DNA of 64,000 bases from Pomphorhynchus laevis (GCA_012934845.2 WNNJ02000654.1:124001-188000); one strand, 5' to 3'. Counted from the stretch's first letter, positions 24,880 to 37,800 are shown. The notes: generated by a model not told the origin, from the letters alone. A program made the numbers and translations.

Positions 24880-25340
24880 TACTTAACTCTAATATTTTTT
24901 ATCCAATAAGTGAACACATTTATCCAGGTAGCCTCATTCTTAATAAAACCAATATTAATGATAAAGAAGGTGTATATCTAGATATGAGCATTAAATTAGC
25001 ATCAACTAAAACTACTTTTAATTTATATCGTAAAGATGACATATTTAAATTTACAAGAAACATATTTTTGTATGAGGATTCATGCATACCATAAAATTAA
25101 ATATATTAAATATAATATTAAATATAATACATTAAATAATATAATTTTAAGAATTGCAACAATATATAATTATAGTGACTTTTTTCAAAATCATTTAAAT
25201 AATTTAATAGATACATATTTTAAACTAGGTTACTATAAAAATAACATCAAGCAGAAAATAGTAAAATATATAAATCATCATAATATTATTAAAAAAGAAA
25301 TTTATATTCTTAAGCGAATAATTTTAATGGATGGATAATT
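24880..25340 (+). mobile_element. Broken retroelement fragment, possible tail of a reverse transcriptase ORF
   Basis: Two overlapping frames give GVYLDMSIKLASTKTTFNLY followed by RKDDIF, and further on IATIYNYSDFFQNHLNNLID. The order YLD-x-I, LY-K-DD, then ICSNYxDF-like resembles the segment after the catalytic core in a group of animal reverse-transcriptase-related proteins whose element type I cannot name. The family assignment rests on memory of that pattern alone. The fragment is short and broken. Confidence 0.35.
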
Positions 25341-25394
25341 TATAATATACGTCGTATTAGAATAAGATTCTAGATAATCAGATTTCATCAGATG

Positions 25395-25695
25395 AAATAT
25401 GTCATTAGCATGTATTTGACCCCACTACTATGTTGAGTCGAAGAATAATGGTTGAAACCTGATAGCATAGCAGTTCCTCCTGATGACCTCTAATACTTAT
25501 TCTGATAAATCGTCTATTATTTATTATTCAATTCATAAAAATTGACTTTATTTTTAATTTCAATTTTAAATTTTAACTTGATATAAATTATATAAAATCT
25601 TATATAACAATTATTTATTATTTATAAATAATATTTTTAATTTATAATTAAAAATACGTAGACTCAGTTAGCTGATCTGATTTATACAATGCAAG
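25395..25695 (-). repeat. Local repeat family R, antisense copy
   Basis: This matches, inverted, the sequence shared by 40441-40700, 45785-46060 and 46460-46770: TCAGCTAACTGAGTCTACGT at one end, GAGGTCATCAGGAGGAACTG in the middle, and ACATAGCAGCGGGGCCAAAT-like text at the other end. No coding frame. It is more diverged than the three transporter-intron copies. Confidence 0.6.
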
Positions 25696-27174
25696 ACAGA
25701 GTTGTTTAATTGAATACAATAGTGAAATCACATAGAAATCATTTGACAAAGGCGTAACTATATTACGTAAAATGATTTGGATATTGGGTTTGATCTATAA
25801 TTATCTAAATAGGTTTTGTTCATTTAATGAAAATTTTGTCGATCGAAACAGGAAGGTAAAAGCGAAAATTTTACTTCCATTAAAACCAAACAGATTGACA
25901 TTGCGGAATATGCAGTGTTTTAAGTAAATTTAGATGGTCGAATTAGTCAGGACATCAAAATACCGCCATATCTTTATCTGATACTAAATATGCAATAAAA
26001 TATAGTTCAAAAACATCGGTGTTTTTAACCATAAATAAAAGCGAATATATCATTAATATCATCAAATATATCAATTATAAAAATTAGTCGCTATCAAATC
26101 GATGATAATTTAACAAATTAATTACTAAATTACTTATAGCTATTGATCAGTCTTAGATCTTTTAGTTTCAATCTATTTTTCTAGATTTTTATTATCATAT
26201 TCAAACAAATTTAAAACTTTAGTCTATACTAATTTCGAACTAATTTAAAAATCAAATAGTATTATCAAACAGCCTTGGATAAATAAGTGATTGAGACGTA
26301 AAATGACATGATAATTTCGAGATAATTAGATACTTAATGCTCGATGAATAAAAGTTATTATAATTTAATAAATTACATTCCATAATTTAAAAATATTTAA
26401 AAATAAATGAAGAAACATGTGGTCAGATGATTCAAACAACCGTTTTGTGTTAAGGAAAAACATGCAATACAGTTAAACGTATTCTTAAAATTTGGCGCTA
26501 ATGTGACTAATATTCGTGAATTTGGGTATTGAAAATTAAAAAATGAGCATGCGGCTTACTGCCATAAGGTTAATTTATTTTAAAATTATTAAATAAGTAA
26601 ATACAAATTAAATTGTGCACATCGTTAATCACACTTTTCAAATACAAATTCCAGTTTATAAAGTGAATTAATTTGTGTTGAATTAGCAGTAAAATCGAAA
26701 AAATTAGGGTTTTACATTTATCCGCGAGGAATAATATTCATAACGCTGACATCAAAACAGTCAAATCTATAATTTAATATTATAGATAATTATTCAAAAT
26801 ATCTATTATACCAAAACCTTAAATATTCTAAACTGAATTCTAAAAATAATAGTTACTATTGGAAAAAATTAAACAACGCCTTCTTTAAAAAGTAATTTAT
26901 AAACTTGTAACTGTAGCCTAGACTTAGCGTATAACAATCTAGTTTATTTGGAAATGTAAACTTAATTGTAATACCAAAATTTATTCATTTAAAATGATTG
27001 TGTGATTAAATGCTTAAATGTTGAAATTAGTTATGATTTTAATATACTGCCAGATATTCTACAGTCAAAAACATCTAGCCATCAACAACAGCGTATATAA
27101 ATGCAAAACTAATTTGCTACTTAATCTAGTTAAATATATTTTTGTGTTTAATTTGGCGTGTGTATCAATTCGTA

Positions 27175-27305
27175 TCAATTCAGCTAACCGAGTATACGTA
27201 TTTAATATAATTATAAAATAAAAAATAAATAAATAAAAAATAATAATGCTAAATTAATAAATCAAAATTTAATAATTAGATAATAAATAATTATAAATAA
27301 TCATA
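27175..27305 (+). repeat. Local repeat family R, partial copy
   Basis: Only the first half is present (CAGCTAACCGAGTATACGTA onward, then the AT-rich block). The segments 25696-27174 and 27306-27594 are AT-rich with no gene recognised. Confidence 0.5.
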
Positions 27306-27594
27306 AATAATGCCATATAAATATGGCCTTATCACAAACATAGAATACATTATTAGTAATAATTACTTAAAATCCTAAGATAGGGGATAAAATTATTATT
27401 CGTTAACGAATGATAACAAATAATATTGTGGGTGAGGATGATAATTTTTATTAATTCGAAAAGCAAAATGTTATCGTTTGAAATAACACATGTGTAAGAG
27501 CATCAAAAATAATGTATAATCAAATAATTATAATAATTATTGAAATAATATATAATAATAATTAAATATTATTATTTGACTATATTATTATAAT

Positions 27595-27602
27595 AATTAA
27601 AT
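27595..27602. repeat. Target site duplication, left
   Basis: AATTAAAT, repeated exactly at 28754-28761 directly outside the right inverted repeat. An 8-bp duplication fits Merlin insertion. Confidence 0.75.
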
Positions 27603-28753
27603 GGTGGATGCTAGTTTGGTGTTGCCTTTGATATTTGGTGTTGCCTTTGAAAAAATTTAAACAAAAGAAAATTGTAAAGAAATATTAATCCTTTATTCTT
27701 AATAGAGCTAAAAGATTGTTGAATCGCTTGTCTGATGGAATCGTGTGTTCCCATATAAACTGAATGAGAAAGTCCTCGTGTTGATCCTGCGAAATACCAT
27801 TTTTTTCTCTTAGGTATTTCTTAGCAAGTGACCAAAACCCTTCAACGGTTTGTGTATGTATGCTAGGGTCAAGATGATTAACAAAGTTTAAAGAATGGTT
27901 AACGGAAAAATGTTGATATTGAGGCATATTTCTAAAAGCTGTCCCATAGGCTTTCCATTCATCAGTCATGACAATAGTTCCCGGTAAAACATTCTCGTAA
28001 ATTACTTGTGCCATTGTTTGAGCACCTCTATCATATACAGGGACTATGAAAGCTTTTTTTGTGCATCTTTCAACACCACCTACATACCATTGACCATCCA
28101 CGACACGACCTCGGTTATATTTTCGTTTGAAAAAAAGACTTTCATCAATTTCTACTATTTTAGGCTCTCCGTTTTCATCGATGCCTCCTATCTTTTGATT
28201 TCTATCAACAACAAAATCACATATTATATCTCTCAATCTATCAGTATAAGCTGCAACAGCATTTCTATTAAGCTCCAGATCATGAGCAATTTTTAAATAT
28301 GAACACCTATTGATATATTTGTAAATTATTTTAAATATCAATGGCATATCTAAACGACAATCTTCAAAAAAACTGTCGTGTCTGAGTCCACGTGATTTTC
28401 TACAGGATTTTTTGCATGTCCAAGCAAAAGCGTCTATGCTTTGTTTACGTTTAACGTATCTCATATGTTCCTCGTTATCACATTTTTCGCATCTTGACCA
28501 ATTTCTTATTAGTTTCATACGAGAAAGAAAGACGTTTTGTGTTTCTTTTTTCACAAACTGTCTATCAAGAAAACGCTCTGTAATATCCAAATTCAAAATA
28601 TCAGAGACTGAATAGTGTGTATTTTCATTCGAGATTTTTTCTTCTGATTTTCTTACCATTTTTTTTCCAATTTCTTACCAATTTTTTCAAAGGCAACACC
28701 AAATATCAAAGGCAACACCAAATATCAAAGGCAACACCAAACTAGCATCCACC
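27603..28753 (-). mobile_element. Merlin-superfamily DNA transposon, apparently intact
   Basis: The 1151-bp element has terminal inverted repeats starting GGTGGATGCTAGTTTGGTGT and contains one uninterrupted transposase gene. Inside each terminus is a 19-bp unit (TTTGGTGTTGCCTTTGATA-like), present twice at the left and three times at the right. It is flanked by exact 8-bp target duplications. The inverted repeats match almost perfectly over about 50 bases, the target duplication is perfect and the gene has no stop, so insertion is probably recent. Merlin elements are the eukaryotic relatives of bacterial IS1016/IS1595. Confidence 0.85.
27685..28659 (-). CDS. Merlin transposase (ISXO2-like DDE)
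   Basis: 324 residues from ATG at 28659. An N-terminal region carries a CEKC...TCKKSC zinc-ribbon-like set of cysteines (about residues 57-85). A helical, HTH-like segment follows (SYLKIAHDLELNRNAVAAYT, about 120-140). The ISXO2/IS1595 catalytic domain comes next, with EIDESLF (first Asp), GTIVMTDEWKAYG (second Asp) and the HTQTVEGFWSLAKKYLR block (catalytic Glu). The spacing and the H-x-x-x-x-VEGFW motif are characteristic of this superfamily. The enzyme would cut and join the element's GGTGG ends. The frame is complete and fills the element, leaving 82-94 bp at each side. All three catalytic acidic residues are present, so activity is plausible. Confidence 0.88.
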   Translation of the reverse strand: MVRKSEEKISNENTHYSVSDILNLDITERFLDRQFVKKETQNVFLSRMKLIRNWSRCEKCDNEEHMRYVKRKQSIDAFAWTCKKSCRKSRGLRHDSFFEDCRLDMPLIFKIIYKYINRCSYLKIAHDLELNRNAVAAYTDRLRDIICDFVVDRNQKIGGIDENGEPKIVEIDESLFFKRKYNRGRVVDGQWYVGGVERCTKKAFIVPVYDRGAQTMAQVIYENVLPGTIVMTDEWKAYGTAFRNMPQYQHFSVNHSLNFVNHLDPSIHTQTVEGFWSLAKKYLREKNGISQDQHEDFLIQFIWEHTIPSDKRFNNLLALLRIKD

Positions 28754-28761
28754 AATTAAAT
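28754..28761. repeat. Target site duplication, right
   Basis: AATTAAAT, identical to 27595-27602, starting at the first base after the terminal CCACC. Confidence 0.75.
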
Positions 28762-30104
28762 AATAATAATCAAATAACACAGTTGTAAAAGCATCGATAT
28801 TGGGAATGGTAAACGAATAAGAATAAATAAATTGAATAAATATCTAAATTAGTAGATAAATAATGATGGATAATGGATAATGACATGAATTCAAAGTTTG
28901 ATATTTGCCGTTGATAAATTGTGATCTATTAATACGATAAAGTAATACGATAAAGTCTCACGTGATAGTCTAAATTACTTTAAGGTAACTTAATCATAGC
29001 ACAATCTGAATATTTCAAACGTAGATCTAAATCAACTCTTTTGTTAAACAACTAAATGTGCAAATATATTCCAGCAAATCAGATTGGTGTGCAATTATAT
29101 TCCAAAATATCTTGAAATAGTGCTGTGTGTCTAAGTTTAATACAATTTACTGATACTTGTTCAATAACGTTACAATATAATTCTTTTAAATTCTCGGTAT
29201 TCAATCCTTACGAGTGATACTCTCAATTACCTTAGAGTAACTTATGTTTATATTTATCTAATGCAATTTAGTATATAATTTAAAACGTTATAGTCCATTA
29301 AGATGTGAAAGGAACTTAAGATGTGAAATTAGCGACTTCAGCCTTCTTGACATCATAAATTAAGCAAATCAGATTGATACGCAACAAATTTAAATTTAAG
29401 AAAGCAGAAGATTTTCAATTTAGTAAGACTAAATTGAAACGTATGCTCTATTTAGAATGCAATAATACACAACCAATATTAATTTATATTTTATTAATAA
29501 TTGAGTTGATAAGGAATTAATATAAGAAATAATATAATATTAATTAAGAATATATATTAATAGTACTATAACAATATCATTATATATTGGAAATTAATAT
29601 TAGAAATTAATTGAAATTGGGAAAGGATTAATGTTATAATTGAATAAATATTGAAATTAATAGATAATTATTAACTACTTACTAAGTAATATATATGGTA
29701 CCATGTCATAGTTGACACGCAATGAAATGTTGTAATGGTAAATAATTACATTCAAGGAAGTAATACTTCAAAGTATTTAAGTAATTCGACTATTTATGAG
29801 TCAAATCTGGATTGGATTTCACAAACAAATGTAAATATTATCTTTAAAGTGTGTTGCCGATATGTCCGGTTCTGTTATTAATATCTAATATACGTACCGC
29901 CGACTATTATGCTGTTCTTATTAAAGAAAATTATAAACATTGTTGAAAGCAGTAACTTACAATGTATCCTCTTCCCATGTAGACATAATTTACTATGCAA
30001 TTGAAAAACACCTAAATATTTACGTCTAGATAGTTGAGCATAAAGCTAGTTAAAGAATTCAAATTTGAACGTGTTATAAAAGTTTAAATAACAAAGAATC
30101 ATAA
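28762..30104. other. AT-rich region without a recognisable gene
   Basis: No coding frame, RNA or element recognised. Confidence 0.45.
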
Positions 30105-30925
30105 GGAAGAATTTATTCGATTGAAATATTATATACCAATTAAAATCATAGGTATTAGCTTTACCAGCTTTAAAAACATTAATACATAATTTAATATTTT
30201 TATAAATATAAAATAAATGTAGCATGGCAATATCGCATATATCCCTTATGTCGGATATACGTAAAGACTTTCAAAGTACAAAAATTCATCACACATTAAA
30301 TGATTAGAGACAACTACAATTATTTTAATCTTTGTTATTTTCTATCCAGTTATTAAGATGATATTAGTGGATAATGTACGACGAAAAAAATATGTATCGT
30401 TCTTTCGACTTAACGAAAATCCTCATCAAAAAATAATCACCTATATTTTTTAAATAATATTTTTAAATTCGAAACCGATAAATAAATTACTTTTCTACAT
30501 AATCACTAATATTGTCTTAATCTAGAATTTATTCGATTCCAATTAAAATAATAGGTATTAGCTTTATCAGCTCTAAAAAAATATTAAGACATATTTTAAA
30601 ATTTTTATATAAAATAATTGTAGTATGACACTATTGTTTGAAAGCAATATTGATTGAAATATGAAGTAATCTAATTAAAATAATCTACTTTATGTCGGAT
30701 ATACGTAAGCTAAATAAATAGCGTAAATAAAATCTATACGCATATATTTCAAAGTACAAAAAATCATCACAAAAATTACAAAAATTCATCATAAATTAGT
30801 ATCATGATGATTATAAACATCTGCAATTACATATCTCTTGGTTATTTTCTATCCAGTTATTAAGATAATATTACGACGAAAAAAATATTTATCGATCTTT
30901 CGACTTTACGAAAATCTTGGTAAAG
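30105..30925 (+). repeat. Diverged direct duplication upstream of the transporter gene
   Basis: Sequence at about 30110-30430 recurs in the same order at 30525-30920. Shared landmarks are GAATTTATTCGATT, TAGGTATTAGCTTTA, TATGTCGGATATACGTAA, TTTCTATCCAGTTATTAAGA and ACGACGAAAAAAATAT. The second copy carries small insertions. It lies 0.5-1.3 kb upstream of the first transporter exon and could include upstream control sequence, though that is inference. Confidence 0.6.
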
Positions 30926-31079
30926 CATACGCTTGGTTGTATTTTTGAAAAGAACTAAAGTCGCAAGATACATCAATAATTAATTTGTCGTATATTTTAC
31001 TCTCAATAATGTCTCAATAACTTGCTCAAAAATGACCTTTACTTTTGCAATGACATGAACTCAGTGCATTTCCTAACTA

Positions 31080-31240
31080 AGAACCTTAGTTTAGTCAATT
31101 GGTCAAAATTCCTATCCAGCAACGTATGTGTTACTGTTAAAAACCTTAGCTTGATCCATAGAGCAAACAAATCCAGCAATACATGTGTTACTGCTAGAAA
31201 TATTAGGTTGATCAATAAGCCAAAAGTTAATTCAACAGCA
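31080..31240 (+). repeat. Tandem repeat of about 60 bases with an open frame
   Basis: Three diverging units start near 31080, 31141 and 31198. The frame through them (open 31022-31306, first ATG near 31052) reads KNLSLVNWSKFLSSNVCVTV, KNLSLIHRANKSSNTCVTAR and NIRLINKPKVNS. The units differ largely at third codon positions and by one 3-base gap, so the frame may have been under coding constraint. It ends about 95 bases before the transporter ATG, in another frame, so it could be an upstream exon, a short upstream ORF or chance. Confidence 0.35.
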
Positions 31241-31400
31241 AATGATTTAAACAACAATTCGTTTATTAAATTATATTTGAAGAAACAAAACTTGAAGGAA
31301 AAATAACTTTCTTCATAGAAGAGACGTTTTAAAAACATCATTTCCATTTAATCTAGCAGCATTAAATTTTTTATGTACAACAAAGAGTTCACCCGGCGAA

Positions 31401-31888
31401 ATGAAGAGCAAAGGACGATTGCTGAGTAAGATATTGCAAATGAAAGGGTGCATCTGTCCTGTGCTAAGAGCACAATTGCTTCTCATAACAACCATGACAG
31501 GTGTTATTTCAGGGATAATCATTGGTATTGTTCTTAGACAATACAAATGTCCTCAATTTACAACGGAAGAAACAAAATGCTTAATAACAAGAGACGCCGT
31601 TTTTTATTTGAAGTTTCCTGGAGAAATATTGATAAGCCTTCTGAAGTTAATAATCCTTCCATTAATTATGACCAGCATGATCGCTTCATTATGCCGTATG
31701 TCTTCGGAAACTTCAGGAAAGCTAGGAGGATTAACGTTCCTCATGTTCATTGTAACTACGTTTGTTAGTGTTATCGTCGCTGGTACTTTTACGCTATTGA
31801 TGAAGCCTGGACAAAGGAAGATTTACGAAAGCGATAACAATAACACGCTTGAAGCAAGAGCGTTGGACACGATTCTCGATATATTTAG
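31401..31888 (+). CDS. SLC1 transporter exon 1
   Basis: Starts at ATG with context GGCGAAATGA. It encodes a short cytoplasmic N-terminus and the first transmembrane helices, including [20 protein letters not shown] and a [20 protein letters not shown] helix. It ends LDTILDIF plus two bases, before GTTTGT. Confidence 0.9.
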
Positions 31889-34800
31889 GTTTGTTTTAAA
31901 GTGACATTTAATTAGATGCTCTTACATTCAAGGCCGGATACTGTTGAATATATGATATAATTAGCTTTATAGTGCATTAGGTTTATTATTTTATAAATAG
32001 GCCACATATGTTTTAGTAAGAAGTTTAACCAAGATCTAAATTACGGATTTTAAATAATGAGAGATTAATCGTTTTAAATAATTTCTTGTTCAAAAAATTT
32101 AGATTTTCTCAATTAATTTCGAAATAAATTTTACTTCAAATTAATTCTCTTCAATAAAAATTAAGTTTTACAGAAATTAATCTTCTCTCAGTCGGTTCCC
32201 TATCTGCACTATGTGATCACGTCAATCCTGATAGCAGAACTTTAAACTACTGCTCAGCATGAATCAAGTAATTTATTATTTTATTATTTACTAATCAGCC
32301 AGAGGGGGCTTTATCAGCATTAAACGCTTGTCTTGTTAGCCATCATACCATGTTTAACGACCTGAGGATTTTGAAATATATTTTAATATTATATTATTTG
32401 TGAAATTTTATATAAAAATTTATTAGTTGAGAGAGTGAAGTAAAATATTTATTAAATCGAATTTTCAATAGCCTACTGCTATAATCTTCAAGAGTAAATG
32501 TAGATGATAGAGCTTTCGACCACCAAGGCCATTATCATAATGGCCTTGGTGGTCGAAAGCTCAACAATTTTTATTCAATAAAAATACTTCTCATGTCTAT
32601 AATGTTCCCCCATCATCACCGCTTTAATCTAAAAAAGACACGAATGCAATGTTCACAAAAATAAATATTTTACTAAACTCTCCACTAATAAATAATCCAA
32701 TATGAGTAAACAATCAATTTATAATATTAAAATTTATATTTCTCAATTTTTTGGTAAAATGTCATTATGTGTGTTAAAAATCTCCAGAGCCAATTGCTCG
32801 AAAATATTCTATACGGTGTCATGATAAATAAATTGATGATATTTAAAATAATACTTTGTAGAGGATATTAAATAAATTGACGAATGTCATTTCGATACGA
32901 AACTCGAAATAAGTAATAAAGCACAGATTTATAAGGTTTATTCTTTGTAATAGATTGATCATACTAGTATAAAGGTATTTATTCAAAATAAATTACTAAT
33001 AAAATGACTAATTAATATAATTTTATTAATTTTTTAATCTTATTATTAATATTTTATCTTGTCAATTTTATATATTTTAGAAATGTATTTCCGTCGAATT
33101 TGGTACAGGCAACGTTTCAAACGGTATGCGAACATTTCTAGCAACACAATGTATTAATATAGCGTAAGATTATCAAATAAAAATCAAATATTCTGAAATA
33201 AATAAAATTAATATCGATAAAACAAATAATATTTTTTAAAAACAAACTGAATTATACCATAAAGTTTCTGATTAATTAATTTGATAGCCCGTTTTATCAC
33301 TTATTTAATCCCATACAGTGTATTAGTGAATACTGTATTACATAGTGAATATACATAGTGAATAAATGTATATTGAGTTCCTTACATAGTGAATATACAT
33401 TAGTGAATATATATTCTATTCATAGAGTATACTGTATACAGTTTAAGGCCAGTTTAAACTTGAGCAAAATGTACGGTTAGATTAATTTTTTTGTGAATTA
33501 CGAAAAAAATAAGAAACTTTACAAGAGCGTAAAGTTTCAACTCCGTAATTGCATAATTGTAATATATAACATAACTGTCATTATATATAACATAGTTGTC
33601 ATTTATTTGAAAATGCAATTAAATGATAAACAGTTTAAATTTTGTTTTAATTTGTACTTTTAGTTTTATTAAATTGTTGGTACAAACAATTTATCTTAAA
33701 AATACAAATAATCCTTCATTTAAATAATATCGTGATGTTTTTTAACCGATTAATTTTAATGTGTAATGCAAACAGTTAATGTTTTTCTTTTAATATTTAA
33801 TTAAAGTTTTATAAAATTGTTATTACAAACAATTTATTTTAAAAATACAAATAATCCGTAGAAATATATTTTATATGTTCATTTAAACAATTTAGTGATG
33901 CTTGTTTAACTGATTAATTTTAATGTGGACTAATACAACTGAATGAAATTGTTAATTAAAAATTGTTTGAATTGTAAAGCATTTGTATATATTTGTAACT
34001 TTTAGGTATCTTATCTATTTATTTTTTATATTATTTTTTAATTATAATTTAGGCTAATACTATGATTGGTCGAAAAATCGAAAAGTTTCAGAATGACACC
34101 AATAAAAGTAAGTTTATAAAAGTAAAATTTTATAAGAACAATGTATGAGAATTAAGAAAATTTTGTGATTTTTTAATTACTTCTTAGTGATTCAAAATTT
34201 ACTTCTTGATTATCACGAAACTGCACATAAAGTTACTAAGTTTTGATAATTTTTTTCTAAAGCTGAAAAAGTCGCCCTTCCACGGGTCGACCGTGCCGCG
34301 TGCATGCAAGCAGATGATGCACGCGCAGGTTCAAAAGACAACCTTTTCTTTATCTTCGTAACATTGTCTGAGTAAGTTGAAGTGTTTCTCTGTGACATCG
34401 CCGTAGCAATCGTCTTGATAAGTCTTCCATCATCACCGCCAAAACCTCCCACTGTTCATTGTTTTTATTAAAAACAATGATTTTGATAAAATCATAACTG
34501 ATTTCAGGTTATTTTTATAATATCCAGTTTACTAGCTTTCCATTTATAAAACTTGAAACGAACTTGATCTTATAACTTCATACCAGGTTGTCAGCACCAC
34601 GAAAAAAATTCAACAGTGAGATTGTCGCAAATGACAAAGTCACCGTTTCGAGCTAATTGACTCTCACCAGTAGCTTGTACTCCCCAGAACTGAATTGAAG
34701 TTAGGTGAAAAGCTAGACGATGATTTAAGGCAACGAAATATAACTGATTATATTTATTTTATTTATATTTATTTTAAGTTTTCCCCGCTATTGTCTCTGT

Positions 34801-37800
34801 TTGCCTCCCTCTCGTGAAGTTTCTCTTGTCAGCTGAATAAAGGAATCATGTAGTCGTTTTCCGCCAGCACGGGATAGCATGATTGATTTAAGTTTACACC
34901 GCCAGCCACTGAGCCGTATGGAAAAGCGTTTGCGTAGGCGACCCGAACCAGAAGAATTGCGCCGCAAGATTTCCGAAAAAATTGAGCTCGGGGATGCACG
35001 CGGCGCTATGAGACTAGCAATGTGCGAGGATACTTTCGCCCCTTACGATGAAGAGACCTCTCTTATTTTACAGCATTTGCACCACCCAGTCTTTGCTCAG
35101 CCAGTAATGATTCGTCTTTGCCCATTTCACAGGATACATTAACACGCTGCCCCAAGTGGTCTCGGAGGAGATTATAAAATCAATAAGCTCCTTTGCTCCA
35201 TCAGGAGGACCCGATGGTCTGAGCCCTATCCATTTGAAGAATCTTACCGGACCGGGCTGTGCCGCTGCGGGTCAAGATCTCCAAGCAGCTTTGTCTAATT
35301 TCTTGTCCATGGTCCTAAACGGCGGCGTCCCACTCTGCTTTAGACCAATTTTCTTTGAAGCTAAGTTGATTGCGCTTAAAAAACCCGATAGCGGACTTCG
35401 CCCAATATCCATTGGTAACACCTTACGCACAATGGTAGCCAAAATATCATGTCGTCGGGCTACTGGTGAGGCAGTTGCTGTCCTGTCTCCCTTTCAAGTT
35501 GGTGTCGGAGTACCGTCAGGTGTTGAAGCCGCTGTACATGCTTGCAGAGCCCATCTTATACTAATGCCCGGGCAGAACGCTCTGCTTAAGCTGGATTTTC
35601 GAAATGCTTTTAATTGCATCAAACGATCATCGTTACCTGCTGCGTACCGTTATATCCCAGCCATTTCCCGCTTTGTGCAATCAAGTTATAACGAAACTTC
35701 TTGGTTATTTCATGGCCCGAATATTCTACTTTCACAGGAGGGAGTGAAGCAAGGTGACCCTCTGGGACCAATGCTATTTTCTTTGGCGGTTATAGAGCTA
35801 AGTAAGACATTACATAGCCCACTAAATATATGGTACTTAGACGACGCCACTTTATCCGGGGATGTAGCCACTCTAAATGATGACATTCGTCGTATTCGCG
35901 AAGGAGGACTTGAGCTAGGACTTGTTTTGAATGGAGACAAATGTGAGGTCATTACTAATAACCAGAATGTGGCCAAGTCCAATTTGCTGTCACTACCAGG
36001 ATCAAAACGAGTGTCAGTCGAACGTTCTACGTTGCTGGGTTCTTCTACTGGCGATGTGGCCAATATCGATGGATTATTAGACAGAGCGACTTTTAGCTTA
36101 ACAAAGATGAGTACTAGACTTTTATTCCTCGCAAGACATGACAGTCTTTATTGGTTGCGGCACTGCGTGGGTGGGACGAAGTTATCGTATTTGCTTCGTA
36201 CATCACCGGCCTTTTTACGTGCAAGCCTTTTAAGTTTTGACGCAGTCCTTCGATCTTCTATGAAGTCACTGTTAAATGTTAGCATTGACGAACAAGCCTG
36301 GACACAGGCGACTCTCCCGATCGCCCTTGGTGGTCTAGGGATTGCGTCAGCCGTCAATACTGCATTTCCAGCATTCCTGTCATCGGTATCCACAACACAG
36401 GGGTTGGTCGAGCGACTGTTGGCACGCTACCCCTTTTCTCGCATACAGACCCCGAATTCGAGCTGGGAAGGTCGAGGTGGTTATTGAGCCTCGGATCGGA
36501 TCATCCTGATAATCCAGAGCGTCAGAAATCTTGGAGTACCCCGATTCCAAAGCTAATATTTAAGCAGCTATTAGACTATGCCCCAAACATAACAGACAAG
36601 AGCACGATTGCTGGCCGCGGCCGCACCAGCTGCAGGAGCATTCCTACAGGCAATATTAAACGCGGCGACCGGAACAAGATTAGACGACGATGGGATTCGC
36701 ATCTCGATTGGCCTTCGTTTGGGATTGCCGCTCTGTGCCTTACATACTTGTAAGTGCGGCGCAATTGCAGATAGACTAGGCCGGCATGGGTTATACTGCA
36801 AAAGGTTTATCGGCCGCAACTTCCGACATGCCCAAGTGAATGGAATAATAAAGGCAGCTTTATCAGCAGCGGGTTACCCCTGCTCCTTGGAGCCCTGTGG
36901 TATGTCCCGAACTGACGGTAAGAGACCAGATGGGGCCACCTTAGTACCATGGGACTGTGGACGTCTACTAGTATGGGACCATAATTGCGTGAACACCCTA
37001 GCGGCGTCTCACGTAGATTGTTCTGCAGCAGATGCTGGAGCTCTGGCCACGGAAGCCGAACGCAGGAAACGGATCAAATATACATGTTTGGATCCTTCAT
37101 ATTGCTGCTTCGTCCCAGTAGCTGTCGAGTCAATCGGCGCCTTAGGATGTGAAGCCACCGCCCTCTTTGAACTAATTGGGAAGCGACTGAGGCTAGCTAC
37201 AAACGACGCCCAGGCAAAATCCCATTTCCTACAGCGCATAAGTGCTGCAATTCAGCGGGGGAATTCAGCATGCGTCAGGGAGAGTCTTATGCAATCTTGA
37301 TTCCGAAGCCCAATGATCCCTTACTTTTTATTAAACATTATCTAAGTAATAATATGGGGCCCATTTGCGGGCAACTCATTCAATTGTATACAATTAATAA
37401 TAATTATTATTTTATCAGTCTTTTATAACTAATTTTTGTAGATTTTAAATAAAAATTTTTGAAATATTTGAAATTTAAATAACATTTGATGTTAATTAGA
37501 AAGTTAGAAAATAGATATAGATATGTTGCATAACATGATGTAAATATGTGTAATAACTTGGTAAAGCTAGCTATTGAGGCTTTATTTTCTAGAGAACGGA
37601 CATTAATTCGTAATCGTAATAAATCGAAAGTTACTATTTAAAGGTTAAAGAAAACGATGATTCAGAATTTCGTTGAATTTAGGTATTGACATTTTAACAA
37701 TTACTCGGGTGACTAAAATGAGAGATGGAATGAATGCTCTCGGTATAATTAGCTTTTCAATCACATTCGGTGCAATACTAAGTCAAATGGGTCCCAAATC

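Larger units (their letters stand above)
34879..37330 (+). mobile_element. RLE-type (R2/NeSL-like) LINE inserted in transporter intron 3
   Basis: One ORF, broken by about three frame changes, gives the N-terminal linker ([20 protein letters not shown], 34879-35142), then reverse transcriptase (35156-36487), then the C-terminal nuclease part (36608-37300). RT motifs are [32 protein letters not shown] (catalytic Asp), [15 protein letters not shown] and [10 protein letters not shown] with both Asp intact. After the RT come [19 protein letters not shown], a zinc-binding set HTCKCG...GRHGLYC, and the restriction-like nuclease signature [12 protein letters not shown]...LLVWD. A long relative of this type, with a PHD finger, begins at 62611. 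The insertion is on the sense strand of the transporter gene. The 3' UTR end is not certain. Confidence 0.85.

Noticed and set aside
25383-25402. TTTCATCAGATGAAA as a hammerhead core
   Set aside because: It is just a short palindrome. There is no stem II, and GAAA follows the core directly.
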